Below, piece after piece: positions 18,520-26,640 of a stretch of DNA of 64,000 nt. Where the stretch lies: positions 62,001 to 126,000 of the forward strand of contig JAWLAN010000010.1 in the NCBI GenBank assembly GCA_041395385.1, in the 5' to 3' direction. This stretch comes from JAJVHZ01 sp041395385 (GTDB lineage: Bacteria > Pseudomonadota > Gammaproteobacteria > JAJPIJ01). The notes beneath the pieces were generated by a model. The model made no database searches. It was not told the origin of the DNA and was given only the letters and a program-made list of their open reading frames with translations. A program made the position numbers and the translations under genes. Each line of letters opens with the position of its first letter. Within the stretch, counting starts at the first letter, position 1.

Positions 18520-19310
18520 GGGAATACCTGGACCTCCTGCGCCACGTGCGTACGCATGGCGTTCGAAAGCAGGACCGCACCGGTACCGGCACGCTCAGCG
18601 TCTTCGGCTACCAGATGCGCATCGATCTCGCGCGCGGGTTCCCGCTGCTCACGACCAAGAAACTGCATCTGAAGTCGATCATCCACGAACTGCTCTGGTT
18701 CCTGAGCGGCGACACCAACGTGCGCTACCTGCGGGAGCATGGCGTCACGATCTGGGACGAATGGGCCGACGCCAGCGGCGAGCTCGGTCCGGTCTACGGC
18801 AAGCAATGGCGGTGCTGGGAGACCGCCGACGGGCGGGTCATCGACCAGATCTCCGAAGTGATCGAGCGGATCAGGGACGATCCGGATTCCAGGCGGCTCA
18901 TCGTCAGCGCGTGGAACCCCGGGGAGATCGACCGCATGGCGCTGGCGCCGTGTCATGCGTTCTTCCAGTTCTACGTGGCCGAGGGGCGGCTGTCCTGCCA
19001 GCTCTACCAGCGCAGCGCCGACATATTCCTGGGGGTGCCGTTCAACATCGCTTCCTATGCGCTGCTGCTGATGATGGTCGCGCGCGCGACCGGCCTGCGG
19101 CCCGGTGAGTTCATTCACACCTTCGGCGACGCGCACATCTACCTCAACCATCTCGAGCAAGTCGACCAGCAGCTCAGCCGCGCGCCGCGCGCGCTGCCGA
19201 CCATGCGCCTGCGCGGACCGGCGAAGTCCGTCTTCGAGTATCGCTACGAGGATTTCGAGCTGTGCGACTACGATCCGCATCCTTCCATCGCCGCGCCGAT
19301 AGCGGTGTGA
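18516..19310 (+). CDS. thyA: Thymidylate synthase
   Basis: A 264-residue ThyA, converting dUMP to dTMP with methylenetetrahydrofolate. The catalytic Cys lies in LAPCHAFFQFYV, dUMP is bound by QLYQRSADIFLGVPFNI, and the C-terminus ends ...YDPHPSIAAPIAV as in E. coli. The start is GTG at 18516, overlapping the lgt stop by four bases and giving the usual N-terminus. folA, which regenerates the folate used here, begins eight bases later. Confidence 0.97.
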   Translation: MREYLDLLRHVRTHGVRKQDRTGTGTLSVFGYQMRIDLARGFPLLTTKKLHLKSIIHELLWFLSGDTNVRYLREHGVTIWDEWADASGELGPVYGKQWRCWETADGRVIDQISEVIERIRDDPDSRRLIVSAWNPGEIDRMALAPCHAFFQFYVAEGRLSCQLYQRSADIFLGVPFNIASYALLLMMVARATGLRPGEFIHTFGDAHIYLNHLEQVDQQLSRAPRALPTMRLRGPAKSVFEYRYEDFELCDYDPHPSIAAPIAV

Positions 19311-19317
19311 ATCGGGC

Positions 19318-19815
19318 ATGAGGCATCCGGAAATCGCGATCGTGGTGGCGATGGATCGCAATCACGTCATCGGCCGCGAGGGCGGGCTGCCCTGGCATCT
19401 GCCCGGCGACCTGCGGCATTTCAAGCGCCTTACCATGGGCCGCCCGATCATCATGGGACGGCGGACTCACGCCTCGATCGGCCGCCCGCTGCCCGGCCGC
19501 GACAACATCGTCGTCACCCGCAATCCGGCCTACCTCGCCCCGGGCTGCCAGATCGCGCATTCCCTGGACGAGGCTCTGAGCCTGGCAGCCGACGCGCCTA
19601 TGGTGTGCGTGATCGGCGGAGCGGCGCTTTATCGCGAGGCCCTGCCGCTGGCCAGCCGCATCTACCTGACGGAAGTCCACGCCGACGCTTATGGCGACGT
19701 GCGGTTCCCGCAATTCGATCGGGCGCGCTGGTGCGAGGTGGCGCGCGAATATCACCCGGCCGACGCACGCAATCCTCACGCGTACAGCTTCGTCGAGCTG
19801 GTGCGAACGGTCTGA
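19318..19815 (+). CDS. folA: Dihydrofolate reductase
   Basis: A 165-residue DHFR, reducing dihydrofolate with NADPH. The N-terminal IAIVVAMDRNHVIGREGGLPWHLPGDL-type region is present (Met20-loop equivalent), then PIIMGRRTHASIG and the cofactor loop VIGGAALYREALPLA. It directly follows thyA, completing an lgt-thyA-folA operon. Confidence 0.96.
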   Translation: MRHPEIAIVVAMDRNHVIGREGGLPWHLPGDLRHFKRLTMGRPIIMGRRTHASIGRPLPGRDNIVVTRNPAYLAPGCQIAHSLDEALSLAADAPMVCVIGGAALYREALPLASRIYLTEVHADAYGDVRFPQFDRARWCEVAREYHPADARNPHAYSFVELVRTV

Positions 19816-19839
19816 TTGCCGGGACGGAGGGCGGCGCAC

Positions 19840-20736
19840 TTGCTCGACTTCCAGGCGATCACGCGCAGCCACCGGGTGCCCGTCTTCTCCCTGCTTGCAG
19901 GGGCCACGATGTGGGGACTTACGTGGTGGCCGATGCGCGTGCTCCGCGACCTCGGGCTGAGCGGCGCATGGCTGACCATTCTGAGCAGCGCGGCCGCCGC
20001 GTTGCTGCTCCTGCCTTGGGCCTTGCGGCAGCGCCAGCGCTGGCGGCCGCACCATGTGGCGCTGCTGGTGATATTGCTCTGCGGCGGCTACGCCAATCTC
20101 GCGTACAACGCGGCGATGATCGGCGGCAATCCGCTGCGGGTCATGATGCTGTTTTATCTTGCGCCGATCTGGGCGCTGCTCGGCGCGCAGGTCTTTCTCG
20201 GTGAGCGTATCGATGCCGCGCGTGTCGCCGCCGTGGCCATCGCCGTGGCCGGCGCCTTGTTGATCCTGGGCGGACCGGAATTGCTGACCAACCCGCCGGC
20301 AGTGGTCGATCTGCTGGCCATCAGCGCGGGGCTGACCTACGCGATGAACAATCTTGCCTATCGCAGCGCGGAGTCGGTCCCGGTGGTGAGCAAGAATCTC
20401 GTCATGCTCGTCGGGGCCGTAATGCTCGCCGTGCCGTGCCTGTGGCTGTTCCCCGAGCCCGCCGAGCCCTCGGGCGGAGCCTGGTGGGCGTGCATCGCCT
20501 TCGGAGTGCTGTGGCTGGTCCCCGCAGTCGGGTTGACCCAGTTCGGTGTCGCCCATATGGCGGCGGGCCGTGCCGCCGTGCTCTTGACGCTCGAGCTGCC
20601 GGTCGCGGCGGCCACAGGTGCCCTGTTCGGCGGCGTGGATCTGACGGCAATGGAGTGGGCCGGCGGACTGCTGATCCTGCTCGCCGCGATCATCGACTCC
20701 CGGGCCCATGGGAGCGCGGCCGCGGAGATGCACTGA
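19840..20736 (+). CDS. EamA/DMT family transporter
   Basis: A 298-residue drug/metabolite transporter with ten predicted helices in two EamA repeats. The first repeat ends at APIWALLGAQVFLGERI and the second at ELPVAAATGALFGGVDLTAMEW, both typical ends of an EamA unit. No ATG gives a sensible N-terminus; a TTG at 19840 has GGAGGG about nine bases upstream and is my choice. TTG 19816, directly after folA, is an alternative. Substrate unknown. Confidence 0.75.
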   Translation: MLDFQAITRSHRVPVFSLLAGATMWGLTWWPMRVLRDLGLSGAWLTILSSAAAALLLLPWALRQRQRWRPHHVALLVILLCGGYANLAYNAAMIGGNPLRVMMLFYLAPIWALLGAQVFLGERIDAARVAAVAIAVAGALLILGGPELLTNPPAVVDLLAISAGLTYAMNNLAYRSAESVPVVSKNLVMLVGAVMLAVPCLWLFPEPAEPSGGAWWACIAFGVLWLVPAVGLTQFGVAHMAAGRAAVLLTLELPVAAATGALFGGVDLTAMEWAGGLLILLAAIIDSRAHGSAAAEMH

Positions 20737-20751
20737 GGCCGCGGGCCTCGA

Positions 20752-20768
20752 TGCACGTGCCTGGTGCA
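20752..20768 (+). promoter_or_regulatory. NtrC-type enhancer site (single)
   Basis: TGCAC-N7-GTGCA, the full 17-bp NtrC consensus dyad. Its centre is about 93 bases upstream of the sigma-54-like -24 element, a distance similar to that at the glnK promoter. Confidence 0.4.
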
Positions 20769-20851
20769 CAGCGATCGCCGGCCTCCCCAAGCTGATGCAC
20801 GCGGAGCAAGGACCGCATCCCCTTTATCATTGAAATCAAACGGTTCGATCG

Positions 20852-20867
20852 TGGTACGGGAACTGCA
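20852..20867 (+). promoter_or_regulatory. Possible sigma-54 promoter for the histidine kinase gene
   Basis: TGGTACGGGAACTGCA has GG and GC at the exact -24/-12 spacing and differs from the consensus TGGCAC-N5-TTGCA at two positions. The predicted start of transcription is near 20878, about 180 bases before the kinase ATG. Confidence 0.4.
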
Positions 20868-21058
20868 AACCTCAGTGCCGGCGCCGGTAGCGTTGTACGG
20901 GTTCTGTTGGAGCGCAGAGGCCCAGGACTCGCTGCCAGCGCCGCCCTTGCTCCTCGACTCCCTCTTCCTGCTGCGGCCGTGGCACGTCGGCCACGATGAT
21001 TGCCATCCGGCAAGGCTGATACACTAGCCCTCGATGACAAATCGGTAACCTCGCTGCC

Positions 21059-22804
21059 ATGTCTCAGCCGGAATTGCCCATCCTGCCGACCCCGGACGCC
21101 TCGGCGTCGTTGCTCGCTCGCGGGGAAGCGGCGGCAGCTCTGGCCCTGCGTCTGGTCGGGATCGGCACCTGGGAGGTCCTGCCCGACGGCAGCGGCGACA
21201 TCGATGCCTGGCCGATGCGCTGGTCGATGGAGGCCTGCCGCCTGCTCGGGCTCGAACCGACCGAGGAGCCGCAGTCGCGTGGCGCACTGCGCCGCTCGAT
21301 CGTCGCCGAAGACATGATGGCTCGCGACGCCGTCGCCGACCCCGCGTGGCGCCAACGGCGTCCCTACACGGCGGAGTATCGCGTGTTGCGGCCGGACGGG
21401 GCCCTGCGCAATATCGTCGAGCAGGCCCACGTCTTCTGCGATCCTGTCGATGGCACGGAACGCATCTTCGGTATCCTGCAGGACATCACCGATCGTCGCC
21501 AGGCCGATCAGGCGCTGCGCGGGTACAACCAGCTGCTGCGCGGCATCACGCGCGCGCAGTCGCGTCTCATCGCGGGCCGCTCCCGGCAGGAGACCTTCGG
21601 CGAGCTGCTCACGTGCCTGCTCAATTACACCGGCAGCGAGTTCGGGTTCATCGGCGAGCGTCTCGGCGTATTCGAACGGGCCGAGCAGCTGCAGCTTTGC
21701 GCGACCGCCGGTACGGGCTGGGATACTCCGGTCAGGGACTATTACGCCGGTCGCGAGCAGAGCCGGATCACGCTCGGCGACTGGGCCGGCGTGCTCGGGC
21801 TCAAGGACGGGCCATTCATCTGCAACACGCCCGATCCTGCCGACGGAACGAGCGATCTGCTCCCGGGCCATCCTCCGGTGAACAATTACATGCTGATCCC
21901 GTTCGCGCACGACTATGGCGCCCGCGGTGTCATCGGGTTGGCCAACGCGCCGTCCGGATACAGCGCGCGGCTGCCGGGCAGACTCGATGCGGTACTGAAC
22001 ACCTGCGCCTCGCTGGTCTGGGCTTATGGCGCCAATGAGCGGCGGCAGCGGGCGGAGGCCGAGCTGGTGTCGTTGAACGCGGAGCTCGAGCAGCGCATTC
22101 GGCGGCGTACGGCCGAGCTGGAGGCGGCGAACGGCGAGCTGGAGAGCTTCAGCTACTCGGTCTCCCATGACTTGCGCGCCCCCCTGCGTGGTATCGATGG
22201 GTGGAGCCTCGCGCTCATCGAGGATTACGGGCCCGGCCTGCCCGAGCAGGCGCAAGGCTACCTGCGGCAGGTGAGGGAGGAGGTGCAGCACATGGGGCGC
22301 CTCATCGAGGACCTGCTGGAGATGTCTCGGGTCGCGCGCGTGGACCTCGCCGCCCAGCCCGTCGATCTCGCCGCCCTGGCGGCGCAGATCGTCGAGGGAT
22401 TGTGCCGGCAGTATCCGGACAGGGACGTGGAGTTCACCTCCGCGGCCGACCTGAAGGTGAACGGCGACCCGGGACTCCTGCGGGTGGTACTGCAGAATCT
22501 CCTGGACAACGCCTGGAAGTTCACCGCCGGGCGATCGCCGGCGCGCGTGCAGCTCGGTGCCCGCGCGACACTCAACGAGACCGTCTATTTCGTCACGGAC
22601 AACGGCGCCGGTTTCGACATGAACTACGCGGGCAAGCTGTTCAGCCCGTTCCGGCGCCTGCACCGCCAGAGCGAGTTCCCCGGCACCGGCGTCGGGCTGG
22701 CGACGGTGCAGAGGATCGTCCGCCGTCACGGTGGCAGGATCTGGGCCGAATCGGCGCCCGGCAAGGCGACGACATTCTTTTTCACACTCGCGAGCGGCAC
22801 GTGA
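21059..22804 (+). CDS. Sensor histidine kinase with PAS and GAF domains
   Basis: A 581-residue soluble kinase. A PAS-like domain covers about residues 20-145 (ending FGILQDITDRRQADQAL) and a GAF domain about 155-325. A coiled linker leads into HisKA with the phospho-acceptor His370 in YSVSHDLRAPLRGID. HATPase_c follows (QNLLDNAWKFT, VTDNGAGFDMNYAGKLF, GTGVGLATVQRIVRRHGG). No membrane segment is seen. The architecture is that of bacteriophytochrome-like kinases without an evident chromophore Cys. It overlaps the receiver gene by four bases (GTGA). Confidence 0.9.
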   Translation: MSQPELPILPTPDASASLLARGEAAAALALRLVGIGTWEVLPDGSGDIDAWPMRWSMEACRLLGLEPTEEPQSRGALRRSIVAEDMMARDAVADPAWRQRRPYTAEYRVLRPDGALRNIVEQAHVFCDPVDGTERIFGILQDITDRRQADQALRGYNQLLRGITRAQSRLIAGRSRQETFGELLTCLLNYTGSEFGFIGERLGVFERAEQLQLCATAGTGWDTPVRDYYAGREQSRITLGDWAGVLGLKDGPFICNTPDPADGTSDLLPGHPPVNNYMLIPFAHDYGARGVIGLANAPSGYSARLPGRLDAVLNTCASLVWAYGANERRQRAEAELVSLNAELEQRIRRRTAELEAANGELESFSYSVSHDLRAPLRGIDGWSLALIEDYGPGLPEQAQGYLRQVREEVQHMGRLIEDLLEMSRVARVDLAAQPVDLAALAAQIVEGLCRQYPDRDVEFTSAADLKVNGDPGLLRVVLQNLLDNAWKFTAGRSPARVQLGARATLNETVYFVTDNGAGFDMNYAGKLFSPFRRLHRQSEFPGTGVGLATVQRIVRRHGGRIWAESAPGKATTFFFTLASGT

Positions 22805-23253
22805 ACACGGAGCGAACGATCCTGCTGGTCGAGGACAATCCCAGCGACGTGGAGCTGACGCGGCGGGCGCTGGCCCGCAAGCAGATCAGCAATTCCATGG
22901 TCGTCGCCAACGACGGCGAGGAGGCGCTCGCGATGCTGACGGCGCATGAATCGCACCGGCGCATCCACCCCGCGGTCATCCTGCTCGATCTGAATCTCCC
23001 GAAGGTGAGCGGCCTGGAGGTCCTGCGCCGGCTGCGTGCCGACGCGAAGACCAGGCTGATCCCCGTGGTGGTGTTGACGACCTCCAACGAGGAGCGCGAT
23101 ATCACCAGCAGCTACGCCCTGGGGGCAAACAGCTATATCCGCAAGTCCATAGACTTCGTGGCGTTCGCGGATACCATTGCGCAGCTCGGCCGCTACTGGC
23201 TGACGATCAACGAACCGCCGCCCGCGCAGGCGGCCAACGGCGTTGTGAATTGA
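22801..23253 (+). CDS. Single-domain response regulator (Rcp1/CheY-like)
   Basis: A 150-residue receiver with no output domain. The acidic pocket EDN is at residues 11-13, the phospho-acceptor is Asp63 in ILLDLNLPKVSG, Thr/Ser lies in VVLTTSN, and Lys in SYIRKSID. Receivers of this type (Rcp1 family) pair with PAS/GAF kinases and act by protein contact or phosphorelay. The GTG start overlaps the kinase stop, so the pair is translationally coupled. Confidence 0.9.
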   Translation: MNTERTILLVEDNPSDVELTRRALARKQISNSMVVANDGEEALAMLTAHESHRRIHPAVILLDLNLPKVSGLEVLRRLRADAKTRLIPVVVLTTSNEERDITSSYALGANSYIRKSIDFVAFADTIAQLGRYWLTINEPPPAQAANGVVN

Positions 23254-23312
23254 TCCGCGGTGCCGGCCGGTGCCGCTGGCACGGTGCCCCGCCATCCCCT
23301 ACCATTGGGATT

Positions 23313-23383
23313 GCTCGGGTGCCCCCTCATCCTCTTCCGACGTCTTTACGTCGGCTACGACGATCCTAGGCTGGCACCCGAGC
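23313..23383. repeat. Nested inverted repeat between convergent genes
   Basis: An outer 11-bp perfect arm pair, GCTCGGGTGCC (23313-23323) and GGCACCCGAGC (23373-23383), encloses a 7-bp hairpin CCGACGT-CTTT-ACGTCGG (23337-23354). There is also an alternative hairpin CGTCG-GCTA-CGACG. It lies between the receiver gene and apaH, which converge. No T-run follows, so it is not a classical terminator; it may be a transcript-end structure or a small structured RNA. Confidence 0.5.
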
Positions 23384-23421
23384 TTCTCTGGTTGCGCCTG
23401 CGATCGCGTGCGCGGCCGACC

Positions 23422-24261
23422 TCAGTCTCCGTTCTCGGCCCGGGTATTGCTGGCGACGCTGAACTGCCGGCCGTCATCCAGACGCATCGCCGTCAACTGC
23501 CCGCCCCACACGCAGCCGGTGTCAAGGCCGACCACGTTGTGGTCCTCGGTCCGCGCCGGCCCCAGGTGCAACGTCGCCCAATGACCGAACAATATGCGCG
23601 TGCTCTGGCTGGCGCGGCCGGGCACCGCGTACCACGGCAGCAGCTTGTCAGCCTGCGTACCGGGCGGGCCCTTGGGCTTCAGGTCCACGCGCCCGCGACG
23701 CGTGCAAAATCGCATCCGCGTGAGGCAGTTGGTGATGAATCGCAACCGTTCGCAACCGGCGAGATCGCTCGACCACCGGTCCGGTTCGTTGCCGTACATT
23801 TCTCGCAGAAATTCCTCGCAGCGCCCGCCGCGCAGTGCCTGTTCCACCTCCGCCGCCATGGCGAGTGCGTCATGCACGCTCCATTGCGGCGGCAGGCCGG
23901 CGTGCACGAGCAGGGTGTCGCGGGAAGCATCGTAGTGCAGCAGCGGGCGGCGCCGCAGCCATTGCAGGAGCGGCTCGCGATCCGCGGCGTTCAGGACCGG
24001 GGCAAAGGTATCGTGGCGGTGCGGCCTGCGGCCGCCCCATGCGCAGGCCAGCAGGTGCAGATCGTGATTGCCCAGGACGGTGATGACGCGGTCACCCAGT
24101 GAATGCACGAATCGCAGCACTGCGAGTGAATCGGGGCCGCGGTTGACGAGGTCGCCCGCGAACCAGAGCGTATCGATGGCGGGATCGAAGCGCACCGCCG
24201 CGAGCAGCCGCTGCAACTCCTCGAAGCAGCCCTGCACATCCCCGATGGCATAGGTCGCCAC
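23422..24261 (-). CDS. apaH: Symmetrical bis(5'-nucleosyl)-tetraphosphatase
   Basis: A 279-residue ApaH, hydrolysing Ap4A to two ADP and removing Np4 caps from RNA. The metallophosphatase motifs are clear: IGDVQGC at residue 6, FAGDLVNRGPDSL, and LGNHDLHLLACAWG. It is downstream of apaG (28 bases), as in the enteric lptD-surA-pdxA-rsmA-apaG-apaH order, but here apaGH stand apart from the rest of that operon (44514-50197). Confidence 0.96.
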   Translation of the reverse strand: MATYAIGDVQGCFEELQRLLAAVRFDPAIDTLWFAGDLVNRGPDSLAVLRFVHSLGDRVITVLGNHDLHLLACAWGGRRPHRHDTFAPVLNAADREPLLQWLRRRPLLHYDASRDTLLVHAGLPPQWSVHDALAMAAEVEQALRGGRCEEFLREMYGNEPDRWSSDLAGCERLRFITNCLTRMRFCTRRGRVDLKPKGPPGTQADKLLPWYAVPGRASQSTRILFGHWATLHLGPARTEDHNVVGLDTGCVWGGQLTAMRLDDGRQFSVASNTRAENGD

Positions 24262-24289
24262 GCTTGGGCTCGAGGTGTCGCGTTGAGGC

Positions 24290-24667
24290 CTAGTGGAAGA
24301 CCTGGGAGGCGGCCAGCCGGAACGGAGCGATCGGAGCGTCGAACGCCACGCCGTCGTCGCCGATCATCTGGTAGCTGCCGTGCATGGTGCCGACGGGTGT
24401 CTCGATGGCCGCCGCGCTCGTGTATCGGAAGGCCTCCCCCGGCGCGAGATGCGGGTGTTGCCCCACCACGCCCGGCCCGCGCACCTCTTCGATTCGGCCG
24501 TTGGCATCCGTGATGACCCAATGCCGCGACTGCAGGCGCGCGCGTACGGTTCCGGTATTGCGCATGGTGATGGTGTAGGCGAATACGTACCGACCGTCCT
24601 CCGGCGAGGACTGTTCCTCGACGTAGGTGGTTTCCACCGTGACCGACAACGCATGCGCAACGCTCAT
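24290..24667 (-). CDS. apaG: ApaG/CorD protein
   Basis: A 125-residue ApaG, a small Fn3-like beta-sandwich. The conserved stretches are YVFAYTITMRNTG, VQL-type turn SRHWVITDANG and GTMHGSYQMIGDDG. Its role is not firmly known; it is genetically tied to apaH and to Co2+/Mg2+ effects. It precedes apaH on the minus strand. Confidence 0.94.
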   Translation of the reverse strand: MSVAHALSVTVETTYVEEQSSPEDGRYVFAYTITMRNTGTVRARLQSRHWVITDANGRIEEVRGPGVVGQHPHLAPGEAFRYTSAAAIETPVGTMHGSYQMIGDDGVAFDAPIAPFRLAASQVFH

Positions 24668-24683
24668 GGGCCGGTGCCAGCGT

Positions 24684-25472
24684 CTATTGTCCGGGCGGCG
24701 AAAGGTTGATGAAGGGCATGGCGCTGCCCGTGACCTGAGGCATGTAGCCGTTCCACTTCTCTATCGCCTTGAGCTGTGCCTCGATGCGCCGCAGTTCCAC
24801 CAGCTCCGGCGTGACGTTCTCCTTCTGCAGTCTGAGCGACTCCGCCTCGGCGCGCGCCTGCGTGAGCTTCTGCTCCGCCTCGACCTTGATGCGCTCGAGA
24901 TCGCGCTGCGCCTTCAGCGCCAGCTGCTCGGCGGCCTGCTTGCCCTCGATGGCGGCCGTGAACTGCTCCGAGAAGCTGAAGTTGACGATGGCGAAGTCGT
25001 CGACGATCACGTTGTACTGCGTCAGGCGCGTGCGCAGGATGTCGCGGATCTCCTCGCGCACCCTCTCGCGCTGCGTGATGAGTTCCACCGCCGTGTAACG
25101 GGCGGTCACTGCCTTGACCACCTCCTGCACGGTCGGGTCGATCACGCGCTGCGTGTACTCGTCCTTCAGGTTCTGATAGACCCAGTTCGCCTTGGCCGGG
25201 TCAATGTGGTAATTCAGGGCGACGGTGCTGTGCGTGTCCTGCAGGTCCTTCGAGGAGGCATCGGTCTCGGTCTGCTCCTTCTGGATTCGCACGTCCATCC
25301 TGACCACGGACTCCACGAACGGGATGCGCAGGTGCAGACCCTCGCCCAGCACGCGATCGGACACCGCTCCCAGCCGCACCACCACGCCGCGCTGACCCGG
25401 TCCCACGATGATGTAGGAGTTCAGCAGTACGAAGGCCAGTATGACGATGGGAAGCAGTTTCAAGGCGCGCAT
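24684..25472 (-). CDS. SPFH/prohibitin family membrane-anchored protein
   Basis: A 262-residue protein with one N-terminal membrane anchor (LLPIVILAFVLLNSYIIV), an SPFH domain (about residues 25-190, GPGQRGVVVRLGAVSDRVL at its start), and an Ala/Glu/Lys/Arg-rich coiled coil (residues ~185-235). The gene order and sequence fit prohibitin rather than HflC. Such proteins form ring scaffolds in the membrane that control proteases. GGGAGG precedes the ATG at 25472. It is upstream of apaG by 16 bases on the same strand. Confidence 0.88.
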   Translation of the reverse strand: MRALKLLPIVILAFVLLNSYIIVGPGQRGVVVRLGAVSDRVLGEGLHLRIPFVESVVRMDVRIQKEQTETDASSKDLQDTHSTVALNYHIDPAKANWVYQNLKDEYTQRVIDPTVQEVVKAVTARYTAVELITQRERVREEIRDILRTRLTQYNVIVDDFAIVNFSFSEQFTAAIEGKQAAEQLALKAQRDLERIKVEAEQKLTQARAEAESLRLQKENVTPELVELRRIEAQLKAIEKWNGYMPQVTGSAMPFINLSPPGQ

Positions 25473-25669
25473 CGCGGCACCTCCCCTCTCGGACCCGCCC
25501 GTCGGCGGCTGGCGGAATATCTCTCGGATTGCCCGCGGATTCATCGCCGCAAATTAGCATAGCAACCGTTCTGCTCAAAGGGGCGGGGCCCGGCCGGCAA
25601 GACGGTCATTGACGCTGCGGACAGCGAAAAACTAATATCGGCGGACGGTCGGTTCCGGCGAGGTCCAAA

Positions 25670-26113
25670 ATGAAAATAAGCACCATCCTGAAGACCAAGG
25701 GCGACAAGGTCCACACGGTTCCCGCGCACACGCCGCTGAAGGGCGTGCTGCGCGACATGCTGGTGCTGCGCGTGGGATCGCTGGTCGTCCTCGACGCCAA
25801 CGGCGAGATTGCCGGCATCATGACGGAGCGCGATCTGCTGCGCAATCTGGCGAAGCTGGGCGCGCAGTGGGAAGACGTCGCCGTCGGCGACGTGATGAGC
25901 CGCGATGTGATCCTGGGCAGGCTCAACGACACGCTGGATCAGGTCATGGCGCTGATGACCGAACGCCGCATCCGTCACCTGCCGGTGATCGACGGCGGAC
26001 GTCTGGTGGGCATGCTGTCCATGGGAGACATCATCAAGGCGTCGCTGACCGAGTCGACGTTCCAGAACAGACTGCTGAAGTCCTACATCAAGAACTGGCC
26101 CGAGGGCGACTGA
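25670..26113 (+). CDS. Tandem CBS-domain protein
   Basis: A 147-residue protein made of two CBS motifs only (Bateman module), with GSLVVLDANGEIAGIMTERDL in the first and RIRHLPVIDGGRLVGMLSM in the second. Such stand-alone modules bind adenosyl ligands and sense energy state, acting on partner proteins. Transcribed alone and divergent from the SPFH gene. Confidence 0.88.
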   Translation: MKISTILKTKGDKVHTVPAHTPLKGVLRDMLVLRVGSLVVLDANGEIAGIMTERDLLRNLAKLGAQWEDVAVGDVMSRDVILGRLNDTLDQVMALMTERRIRHLPVIDGGRLVGMLSMGDIIKASLTESTFQNRLLKSYIKNWPEGD

Positions 26114-26177
26114 ACGTAGCCACTGGCGTTGGTGGGGTCCGCACGGGCCGGGCGCGGTTTCCGGTGAAATCCGCCCG

Positions 26178-26474
26178 TCAGAGGCCGGCCTCGGTCACCG
26201 GGTTGTCATCCTGGTCGACCATCACCAGGTCGTTGTCACGAGCGAAGCCGATCAGGAAGTCGAAGATCATCGGATCCTCGTCCTGCAGACGCCGATTCAC
26301 GACCACGCACTTCAGATCGCCCTTGACCTTGATCTTCACGAGCGGATTGAACGTCACCTGGCGGTTCGGGCCGTAGTTCGCGACGGCATAGTAGAGTCGC
26401 TCGGACCAGTCGCTTGGCCGGAATTTTCTGCCGTCGGCCGTGATGCCGCGAATGATGATTTCCTTGATGGCCAT
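26178..26474 (-). CDS. DUF3579 family protein
   Basis: A 98-residue soluble protein matching the DUF3579 family: IIIRGITADGRKFRPSDWSERL at the start, KCVVVNRRLQDEDP in the middle, and FLIGFARDNDLVMVD near the end. Function unknown. The start is taken at MAIKEI; a longer form starting at 26540 is possible since neither has a strong Shine-Dalgarno. Confidence 0.75.
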   Translation of the reverse strand: MAIKEIIIRGITADGRKFRPSDWSERLYYAVANYGPNRQVTFNPLVKIKVKGDLKCVVVNRRLQDEDPMIFDFLIGFARDNDLVMVDQDDNPVTEAGL

Positions 26475-26640
26475 CGTTGAACGGATATACCCCGCGTGGA
26501 ACAGGTTGGAGGCCGCCGCGCGCGACTGCAGTTCGCTCACACCGCCTGCACCGGGCCGGGCGCAAGTATACCGTCTGTGTTTGTGCCTTGCAGCAAGTCA
26601 TGCCGGCGCGCCCCCGCCGCAGATCGGCGCCGTCGTGGTC

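Larger units (their letters stand above)
20737..21058. other. Intergenic region upstream of the histidine kinase
   Basis: 322 bases without a convincing gene. The only signals I find are the NtrC-like dyad and the sigma-54-like promoter listed separately. Confidence 0.5.

Noticed and set aside
19174..22729. Two long minus-strand frames opposite thyA-folA-EamA and the histidine kinase
   Set aside because: Antisense shadows; no ribosome-binding site or recognisable motif, and the plus-strand genes explain the region.
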